Below are positions 1 to 5,320 of a stretch of 7,921 nt of DNA, piece by piece (position 1 is the first letter of the stretch; each line of letters opens with the position of its first letter). A model generated the notes under the pieces. It worked only from the letters and a program-made list of their open reading frames with translations. It did not search any database and was not told where the DNA came from. The DNA is taken from NCBI GenBank assembly GCA_937920335.1, contig CALGUT010000380.1, positions 1-7,921 on the forward strand, given 5' to 3'. The position numbers were made by a program, and so were the translations under genes. The DNA is from an uncultured Opitutales bacterium (GTDB taxonomy: Bacteria > Verrucomicrobiota > Verrucomicrobiia > Opitutales > UBA2995).

Positions 1-21
1 CCCCGTTTCGAAGTCAAAAAC

Positions 22-36
22 AGTCAACCGTTGACC
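22..36. promoter_or_regulatory. Probable operator palindrome, LacI-type (left copy)
   Basis: The sequence reads A-GTCAAC-C-GTTGAC-C. It is a perfect 6+1+6 inverted repeat at 23-35, and the core is identical to that of the palindrome upstream of the LacI-family gene (3628-3642). Odd-spaced palindromes of this size are typical of LacI/GalR-family operators, so the repressor encoded at 2534-3598 or a close paralogue is the likely ligand; that link is inference. The site ends 76 bases before the DUF3127 start. It may control that gene or a divergent gene to the left of the window. An extra AGTCAA at 12-17 repeats the left half-site (22-27) exactly 10 bases upstream. TTGACC at 31-36 could serve as a -35 element, but no well-spaced -10 follows. 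Confidence 0.55.
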
Positions 37-112
37 CATATTCAACAAAGTATCTTCAAACTTCATTACTTAAAATCGTTGCTTCCAGTTATCTCCGTGT
101 TTTGTTGGTGGT

Positions 113-463
113 ATGTCATACGAATTAAAAGGAACCGTAAAAGAGATTTTCGAAGAACAAACATTCAACAGTGGCTTCAACAAGCGCGCTTTCGTCGTGA
201 CGAGTGAAGCAGACAAATACCCACAAGATATTCAGTTTGAGTGCCTTAAAGAACGGGTTGAGCTCGTCGGTAAGCTTTCCAAAGGAGATAAGGTAACTGT
301 GAGTTTTGACGTCAACGGTCGCGAGTGGAACGGCAAGTATTTCGTAAACCTCGTCGCTTGGAAGATTGAAGCAGGCAACGGATCTTCTGCACCTGCGGGA
401 GATGACGAACCACCACTGCCTGATCCTGACGAAGATTTCGATGCCGACGAACCACCATTCTGA
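113..463 (+). CDS. DUF3127 family protein with SSB-like acidic C-terminal tip
   Basis: This is a 116-residue protein. Residues 1 to about 86 match the DUF3127 pattern: an N-terminal MSYELKGTVKEIF strand, a KRAFVV strand, an IQFECL strand, a GDKVTVSFDVNGREW segment and a final YFVNLVAWKIE strand. This all-beta pattern resembles a small OB-fold. Residues 87-116 are a Gly/Ser/Pro/Asp/Glu-rich tail ending DFDADEPPF. That ending is very like the bacterial SSB C-terminal tip (DDDIPF type), which docks replication and repair partners. A role in single-stranded DNA or nucleic-acid metabolism is therefore inferred; the family has no firm function. The start is well placed because the first strand begins at residue 2. 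No Shine-Dalgarno sequence is properly spaced: GGTGG at 107-111 is only 1 base from the ATG. The gene appears monocistronic, with a gap of about 420 bases downstream. Confidence 0.88.
   Translation: MSYELKGTVKEIFEEQTFNSGFNKRAFVVTSEADKYPQDIQFECLKERVELVGKLSKGDKVTVSFDVNGREWNGKYFVNLVAWKIEAGNGSSAPAGDDEPPLPDPDEDFDADEPPF
428..460 (+). other. SSB-Ct-like acidic tip of the DUF3127 protein
   Basis: These codons are residues 106-116, D-E-D-F-D-A-D-E-P-P-F. They combine a run of acidic residues with a terminal Pro-Pro-Phe directly before the stop. The end matches the SSB C-terminal peptide in charge, in the Pro-Phe ending and in its position at the very end of a disordered Gly/Pro-rich linker. Binding to SSB-interacting proteins is inference. 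Confidence 0.6.
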
Positions 464-881
464 GGTAACTTAAACCAGCGACGTTAAAAGCACGTCTTAA
501 TTCAGGCTTGAGGATTTGTGCACACCTTTCTCAAGTCAAGACACTGGCAAGCAAAGACTATTGCCATTTATAGGTTCCAGGCAATTAGCAACGCGGGTTC
601 AAATACCCCAGTGCAGTCTGAAATAGAGAAAGTGAAAAGGGCTGCAGTATTTATTGAAGACTTGGAGTTTCATACTTTTATTCTCAAAAAGCTCTACTTC
701 AGACTACTCTCCCTTATTCAACTATCGACTGGACAACTCATTTAATTAGGCAGAAAACGCGGTCCGTATTCGTCTAATTTTCGTACATTAAACAATAAGT
801 GCGATCCTGCAGCGGTGAAACGAAGGTGCCACCCTAAGTTCTCTGAAGCACCAAAACCTGAATCTCTTCGAACCATTTCTT
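464..881. other. Gap of about 420 bases with no supported gene
   Basis: I find no recognisable gene here. An open frame on + at 518-745 begins with GTG, encodes 75 residues of no recognisable family and has no ribosome-binding site, so I do not call it. The stretch holds two small inverted repeats. GACGT/ACGTC at 480-496 (7-base loop) lies 16 bases after the DUF3127 stop. CTTGAG/CTCAAG at 507-535 has a 17-base loop that contains the palindrome TGTGCACA (517-524). Neither is followed by a T-run. The region presumably contains the promoter of the GNAT-nitrilase gene, but I see no convincing -35/-10 pair. A decayed gene or a small RNA cannot be excluded. Confidence 0.5.
480..496 (+). terminator. 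Weak hairpin after the DUF3127 gene
   Basis: A perfect 5-bp stem (GACGT/ACGTC) with a 7-base loop starts 16 bases after the DUF3127 stop codon and is followed by CTTAATTC. The stem is short and there is no true U-tract, so intrinsic termination here is only a possibility based on its position. Confidence 0.18.
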
Positions 882-2480
882 ATGCAACCCGTTTATCACG
901 AAACAAACCAAGGCACGGTTACTCTTCGACTAGCCACTCAAGAAGACATTCCTCATCTGCTGGAGCTTCACGAGAAATGCTTCCCGCGGATGGCTGAGAA
1001 GAATATCGTATGGACACAGGATCAATTAGAGTGTCATCAAACGGTTTTTCCAGAAGGACAAATCGTGGCGGAGGTGAATAATGAGCTCACTGGAGCTGTT
1101 GCATCCCTCATCGTTTATCTTGGAACCGACCCCTATCGCCCTCATACAGAAGCTGGAATCACCGATGGGGGCTACTTTCATAATCACAATCCGGAAGGAG
1201 ATACTTTATATGGTGCGGATGTCTATGTGGATCCGGAATCGCGAGGGTTGGGTATTGGAGGCCTTCTTTATGAAGCACGTCGCCAGTTATGCCGTAAACT
1301 CAATCTGAAGAGGATACTCGCAGGTGGAAGGCTTCATGGTTATAGTAAATACTCAAAAAGCATTTCACCGGAGGACTACGTGAATGCTGTGGAACTTGGT
1401 GAGATCAAGGACCTCGTACTTAGCTTTCAGCTTCGTGAAGGTTTTGTTGTTAGAAAAATCCTGCAAAACTACATCACGGATCCAAACAGCCAGAACAACG
1501 CGACCCTCATCGAATGGCTAAATCCAGACTACGTGCCGGTAGAAGAAGACTACCGGAAAGTAAGGGTTGCCTGCGTTCAATATCAAGTAAGGAGCGTAAA
1601 TAATTTTCAGGATTTCGTGGATCAGGTAGAGTACTTCGTAGACACCGCCCATGACTATCGTGCCGATTTCCTTGTGTTTCCTGAATTTTTCTCGGTCCAG
1701 CTTCTATCCCAACAAAAATTCAGGAACCTTCCATCCAGAGAGGGAATTGAACAACTTGCAAATCTTGAAGATGCATTCATGACCTTGATGAGTCGTATGG
1801 CTTCGGAATATGGAATGCATATCGTAGCAGGCAGTCACCCGATGCGTCGGGGAAAGCTCATATACAATGCCTGCCCCGTTTTCTTTCCCGATGGAACCTA
1901 CTACGTTCAACCCAAAATTCACATAACTCCGTCAGAGCTCAAGTATTGGGGCATAACCGGTGGTGACACCTTACAGGTTATCAATACCGCCAAAGCGCGA
2001 ATCGGTGTATTAATATGCTACGACAGCGAATTCCCTGAAGCCGCTCGCTATCTGGCTGATCAGGGCGCTGAGATTATATTCGTACCCTATTGTACAGACG
2101 ATCGCCCCGCCTATCAACGAGTCCGCGTTTGCTCACAAGCCCGCGCCATCGAAAATCAGGTTTACGTTGTCACCTCCGGAATCATAGGAAATCTTGCCAG
2201 CGTACCCGCAATGGACATACACTACGGCCGAGCGGGAGTCTTCACGCCCAATGATTTTGAGTTTGCCCGCGACGGCATACAGGCTGAAGCCGATAGCAAC
2301 GTCGAAATGTTATTGGTAACTGATCTCGACATCAATGATCTTTATAGATCAAGAGCATCCGGAAGCGTTAGACAACGACTGGATAGGCGAAAAGACCTTT
2401 TCGAATTTCAGTATAAGGGCGACAAGGAACGCTCAGGGCTCAATCAACGCCGAAGTTCCCTTGAACGTGAAATTAAATAG
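882..2480 (+). CDS. GNAT acetyltransferase fused to carbon-nitrogen hydrolase (nitrilase superfamily)
   Basis: This is a 532-residue cytoplasmic fusion. Residues about 10-215 form a GNAT domain: beta strand VTLRLATQEDI, then the acetyl-CoA motif VYVDPESRGLGIGG (114-127; R121-G122-x-G124-x-G126). Residues about 225-490 form a carbon-nitrogen hydrolase with an intact triad: Glu268 in FLVFPEFF, Lys345 in QPKIHITPSE and Cys379 in IGVLICYDSEFPE. The nitrilase-superfamily branch with an N-terminal RimI-like domain, including Bacillus subtilis YhcX-type proteins of about 510 residues, has this layout and length. Amide hydrolysis by Cys379 and acetyl transfer by the GNAT half are family inferences; the substrate is unknown. 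The C-terminal tail (about 495-532) is rich in Arg and Lys. The frame is open back to a stop at 816-818, but there is no upstream ATG or GTG, so ATG 882 is chosen. No Shine-Dalgarno sequence is visible. It appears to be a single-gene unit, convergent with the repressor gene. Confidence 0.93.
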   Translation: MQPVYHETNQGTVTLRLATQEDIPHLLELHEKCFPRMAEKNIVWTQDQLECHQTVFPEGQIVAEVNNELTGAVASLIVYLGTDPYRPHTEAGITDGGYFHNHNPEGDTLYGADVYVDPESRGLGIGGLLYEARRQLCRKLNLKRILAGGRLHGYSKYSKSISPEDYVNAVELGEIKDLVLSFQLREGFVVRKILQNYITDPNSQNNATLIEWLNPDYVPVEEDYRKVRVACVQYQVRSVNNFQDFVDQVEYFVDTAHDYRADFLVFPEFFSVQLLSQQKFRNLPSREGIEQLANLEDAFMTLMSRMASEYGMHIVAGSHPMRRGKLIYNACPVFFPDGTYYVQPKIHITPSELKYWGITGGDTLQVINTAKARIGVLICYDSEFPEAARYLADQGAEIIFVPYCTDDRPAYQRVRVCSQARAIENQVYVVTSGIIGNLASVPAMDIHYGRAGVFTPNDFEFARDGIQAEADSNVEMLLVTDLDINDLYRSRASGSVRQRLDRRKDLFEFQYKGDKERSGLNQRRSSLEREIK

Positions 2481-2527
2481 CCACTGAAATCCCGAGGAAA
2501 CAGATCCGATTCATTGGCCAAGCAACA

Positions 2528-2553
2528 TGCGAGTCAGCGCGTTGTAGCTCGCA
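2528..2553. repeat. Small inverted repeat between convergent genes
   Basis: A perfect 6-bp stem, TGCGAG/CTCGCA, with a 14-base loop straddles the stop codon of the minus-strand repressor gene. It also lies about 50 bases after the stop of the plus-strand GNAT-nitrilase gene. Its position in a 53-base convergent gap would suit a bidirectional terminator, but neither side has a T-run and the loop is long. I record it as a repeat only; any termination role is speculative. Confidence 0.25.
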
Positions 2554-3598
2554 ATCTCACAGATCGTGCCCGACCCACTTTTCGCAGTGTATTCCCAGGT
2601 TTAAAGTGACTATCTATTAAAACCGTCTTGGGATGTTCGGGTACCCCCGGGTTGTTCAGGTTGATATCGGAAAAGCTGAGTTTTAGCGCCTCGCGACCGA
2701 CCAACTCCATACGTTGGTCCAAGCCAGACGCATCACGGTGGTCATCTACAATTTCCAAACTGGCAAAACCTAGATCTTCCGGAATTCGATAACCCAAATC
2801 CTGCAACAGTCGGTAAATTTTGCCGGAGCTTATCACAACGTCTGGTTGATATTTATCCATCCAGTTCTTAATACCATCCAAGGCGATATCTCGTCGTCGG
2901 AGAATCGGGATTCGCAACGACTCATCAATCAGATTTGAGTAAAATAGATAGGATGACGAGTAGAGCTTGTGTCCGACTCCACCGGACACGTAGGTCATAA
3001 TGAATCCGATACGCTTATAACCTAGCCGGCAGATCTGCTCAAGGAGCTCATCCATCATTTGCAAGTAATCGGGACAGGCGCGATTAAGCATCGGATTTAT
3101 GATACTGTAGCCGGCGGTAGAAACACAAAAGCCAGAGAGATCCAGATCGAGCTTTCCCACCCCAGTCTGGAACGGCATAACAACGACCCCCTTGATCCCA
3201 CGAGCCGTAAGGATATTTCTCAATCGCTTGGGACTGACCTTCATGTCCTCCATAAACATCAAATCTGGATCATAACCGTTATCACGAGCTTCCTGCTCAA
3301 TCCCGAAAATCAACGACTGGATTCGTGGATAAAGCTTTAAGTCTGCACGACTAAAATCCAGAACCAGAATCACAATCGTCGCGAGTTGCTTCTTGGCCCG
3401 GAAGGTTCGCAAGTGCTCCATGAGCTCCGTCACACGACCGTCCTTTACATACCCCATCCGTTTGGCCAGTTTCGCGATCGCTTTTCGTTTCTCCGGAGAA
3501 ATCTTGGGACTATTACGCAACGCGAGAGACACTGCCGAAACAGAGACCCCTGCTTCCTTGGCCAAATCCCGCATACTCACTTTGGCAACCTTCTCCAT
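2534..3598 (-). CDS. LacI/GalR-family transcriptional regulator
   Basis: This is a 354-residue repressor. Residues 8-50 form the LacI helix-turn-helix: MRDLAKEAGVSVSAVSLALR, with helix 1 at 9-17 and recognition helix at about 20-27, followed by PEKRKAIAKLAKRMGY. Residues about 72-335 look like the periplasmic-binding-protein-like effector domain, including IVILVLDFS, GIKGVVVMPF (134-143), LGYKRIGFIM (192-201), QPDVVISSG (251-259) and the late SGLDQRMELVGREALKL segment. The usual hinge (N-x-x-A-R-x-L) is replaced by VKDGRVTELMEHLRTFRAKK (51-70), a variant I associate with Opitutae-type LacI proteins. The gene is divergent from the propeller/SDR operon. A perfect palindrome (3628-3642) lies just upstream, which suggests autoregulation and perhaps control of the divergent operon. 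The effector is probably a sugar or related small molecule, but it cannot be named. No Shine-Dalgarno sequence precedes the ATG. Confidence 0.93.
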   Translation of the reverse strand: MEKVAKVSMRDLAKEAGVSVSAVSLALRNSPKISPEKRKAIAKLAKRMGYVKDGRVTELMEHLRTFRAKKQLATIVILVLDFSRADLKLYPRIQSLIFGIEQEARDNGYDPDLMFMEDMKVSPKRLRNILTARGIKGVVVMPFQTGVGKLDLDLSGFCVSTAGYSIINPMLNRACPDYLQMMDELLEQICRLGYKRIGFIMTYVSGGVGHKLYSSSYLFYSNLIDESLRIPILRRRDIALDGIKNWMDKYQPDVVISSGKIYRLLQDLGYRIPEDLGFASLEIVDDHRDASGLDQRMELVGREALKLSFSDINLNNPGVPEHPKTVLIDSHFKPGNTLRKVGRARSVRLRATTR

Positions 3599-3814
3599 CT
3601 CATTACAGAATCGTGATCACACCACTTAGTCAACAGTTGACTCTTTGTTTTTTGGACATTGCCCCGATGGGAGACAGAATCAACACTTTGATACCCAACG
3701 ACCAAGACTCCCAGCTCATCCGGATCTCTTTATAACCATGTGCGTTCCACACTTCATTGACCTGCGTCCGACCGTCTTAGCTGACGCAAGAGGACTTCGA
3801 GTCGGTTTTGCTGA
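3599..3814. promoter_or_regulatory. Divergent intergenic region between the LacI gene and the propeller operon
   Basis: This 216-base region must carry the repressor promoter (leftward) and probably the operon promoter (rightward). It contains the 15-base operator palindrome (3628-3642), an 8-base palindrome GTGATCAC (3613-3620) between the operator and the repressor start, and a T-rich run (3642-3653). TATAAC at 3731-3736 is a plausible -10 for the rightward operon, 79 bases before the ATG, but no matching -35 is found 16-18 bases upstream. AGAGGA at 3789-3794 is a good anti-SD match, yet it sits 20 bases before the ATG, too far for standard spacing. Confidence 0.5.
3628..3642. promoter_or_regulatory. 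Probable LacI-family operator (right copy)
   Basis: AGTCAAC-A-GTTGACT is a perfect 7+1+7 palindrome ending close to the repressor gene; it lies 29 bases upstream of that start codon. Odd-spaced perfect palindromes of this type are characteristic LacI/GalR-family operators. The core GTCAAC-N-GTTGAC recurs at 23-35. On the minus strand the right half contains TTGACT (3633 down to 3628), a good -35 hexamer, so binding would block repressor transcription; the matching -10 at 17-base spacing (TTCTGT) is poor. Its centre is about 180 bases from the divergent operon start, so direct repression of the operon would depend on where that promoter lies. Confidence 0.7.
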
Positions 3815-5302
3815 ATGATAAGAACGACTTTCAGTTTAGGGATACTTCTTGCGGCAATCCTCCCAGCGATCGCTACGGATATAAATACGGTTAGCTACTG
3901 GCCCCAGTTTCTAGGCACAGACGGAATGTCTAATGCTCCTTTTCAGAGTATCCCCACACACTTTGGACCCGAAGAAAATCTTCTATGGAAGATCGAAGCT
4001 CCCGAGGGGCATGCTTCACCGGTTATTTGGGGCGATCAGCTTTTCCTCAGCGGCTACCGCAACAACGACCGCGTGATGCTCGCCATCAATCGTAAAGACG
4101 GTTCCACCATCTGGAAAAGAACTGAGCAGTCTCATGGTGAAGAGGAATTCACCCATCGCCTCGCTTCTCCAGCGGAATCGACACCCTGCACTGATGGCAA
4201 GCGGGTCTACTTCTATTTTGGAAACTACGGCCTCATTGTACTGAACGTCGATGGCTCTCTCGCATGGGAAAAACGAATGCCCAAACCGCGAACTGGTATG
4301 GGAACAGGCACTTCACCTATTCTCTACGATAACCTGCTTATCCTGAACCGCGACGGAACGGACGATCCCTGCATCCTGGCGCTCGATAAGGAAACGGGCG
4401 AAACGATCTGGAAGCATCCACGAATCGGATACAGCACCAGCCACTCAACTCCTTTCATATGGGGAAACACACTGCGCACCGAACTGATCATTGCCGGAAG
4501 CCGCGCCCTTGTATCTCTTGAGCCACTCACAGGCAAACTGATCTGGAAGGTCGAAGATACCAACGCATTTCCCTGCACCACGCCCGTTGCAACTAAGGAC
4601 CTGCTGTTGTTTGCCGCCTGGTCAGCGAATAGCGCGGAGAGTCGGGACAAGTTGGAAGCGCATTTCGACGACGATCTAAAGATAACCGACGAGGAAATGC
4701 ACAACCCGGAGTTATTCTTCAAGCGCTTCGATAAGGATAACGACGGCGCGATCAGTAAAAGCGAGATGCCTGAAAGCCGCGCGCGGGATGTATTTGAATG
4801 GCTCGATCGTAACGACAATCAACTTTGGGAAACGGATGAGTTTTCCCTGCTCACACGCCCGATCGGCCGTGGAAGGAACTTGATGGTCGCGATTCGCCCC
4901 GGCGGGACCGACATCTTGAACGACACAGAGTTCATTGCCTGGGAGTGGAAGAAAGACCTACCCTACGTGGCCACTCCCTTGGTCAGTGAAGACCACGTAT
5001 ATCTGGTAAAATCAATGGGGATTGTCACCTGCCTGGATATCGATACCGGAGAACCTATTTTCCAAAGTCAGCGGACCGGAGTGAAGGGCGAGTATTTTTC
5101 ATCGCCTATCAAAGCGGATAACAAGATTTTGTTGGCATCCAATCAGGGAAGCCTGTTTGTGATCGAAGATGGCACTGATTTTAATGTGCTCGCTCACAAC
5201 ACCATCAACGAAGAGATCATCTCCAGTCCGGCCGTGGTAGACAACACCCTCTATGTCCGTTCAATCAAAAGCCTTTGGGCCTTCAAAGACACCTTACCCT
5301 AA
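3815..5302 (+). CDS. Exported PQQ-like beta-propeller protein with inserted EF-hand pair
   Basis: This is a 495-residue protein. Residues 1-20 are a signal peptide: short basic start, hydrophobic FSLGILLAAILPAIA, predicted cleavage AIA|TD, which implies export. The rest has repeated PQQ-type blades ending in W motifs: DGSTIW (95-100), DGSLAW (146-151), DKETGETIWK (191-200) and PLTGKLIWKV (237-246), then later IDTGEP (409-414) and SLWAF (486-490). An EF-hand pair sits between blades: a canonical loop D306-x-D308-x-D310-G-x-I313-x-x-x-E317 and a weaker one D331-x-N333-x-N335-Q-x-W338-x-x-x-E342. Calcium binding is therefore likely. The N-terminal YWPQFLGTDGMSN motif is typical of the non-dehydrogenase PQQ-like propellers common in Planctomycetota and Verrucomicrobiota. 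I see no evidence for a bound PQQ or a catalytic activity. It is the first gene of a tight run, 18 bases before a paralogue. Confidence 0.9.
   Translation: MIRTTFSLGILLAAILPAIATDINTVSYWPQFLGTDGMSNAPFQSIPTHFGPEENLLWKIEAPEGHASPVIWGDQLFLSGYRNNDRVMLAINRKDGSTIWKRTEQSHGEEEFTHRLASPAESTPCTDGKRVYFYFGNYGLIVLNVDGSLAWEKRMPKPRTGMGTGTSPILYDNLLILNRDGTDDPCILALDKETGETIWKHPRIGYSTSHSTPFIWGNTLRTELIIAGSRALVSLEPLTGKLIWKVEDTNAFPCTTPVATKDLLLFAAWSANSAESRDKLEAHFDDDLKITDEEMHNPELFFKRFDKDNDGAISKSEMPESRARDVFEWLDRNDNQLWETDEFSLLTRPIGRGRNLMVAIRPGGTDILNDTEFIAWEWKKDLPYVATPLVSEDHVYLVKSMGIVTCLDIDTGEPIFQSQRTGVKGEYFSSPIKADNKILLASNQGSLFVIEDGTDFNVLAHNTINEEIISSPAVVDNTLYVRSIKSLWAFKDTLP
4730..4840 (+). other. EF-hand pair inside the propeller protein
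   Basis: Loop 1 (4730-4765, residues 306-317) has all classical calcium ligands: Asp at 1, 3 and 5, Gly at 6, Ile at 8 and Glu at 12. Loop 2 (4805-4840, residues 331-342) keeps Asp 1, Asn 3, Asn 5 and Glu 12, but has Gln for Gly at 6 and Trp for Ile at 8, so it may bind weakly or only stabilise the pair. Helical, acidic flanks (about residues 290-305 and 318-330) fit paired EF-hands. Confidence 0.8.
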
Positions 5303-5320
5303 AACCCATCTAAAAACCCT

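Noticed and set aside
590..620. tRNA T-loop-like string GGGTTCAAATACCCC, suggesting a tRNA or tRNA remnant
   Set aside because: With a seven-base T-loop the closing pair would be G-A, and the five-base stem does not pair. No acceptor, D-arm or anticodon arm could be fitted around it.
518..745. 75-codon open frame on + starting with GTG
   Set aside because: No recognisable domain, no ribosome-binding site, a GTG start, and composition like the surrounding noncoding DNA.
815..997. 60-codon open frame overlapping the start of the GNAT-nitrilase gene
   Set aside because: It overlaps the well-supported gene in another frame and its product is low-complexity Arg/Ser-rich sequence.
4324..4818. 164-codon antisense open frame inside the first propeller gene
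   Set aside because: It is Ser/Leu/Arg-rich and a shadow of the sense codons. The sense frame has a signal peptide, blades and EF-hands.
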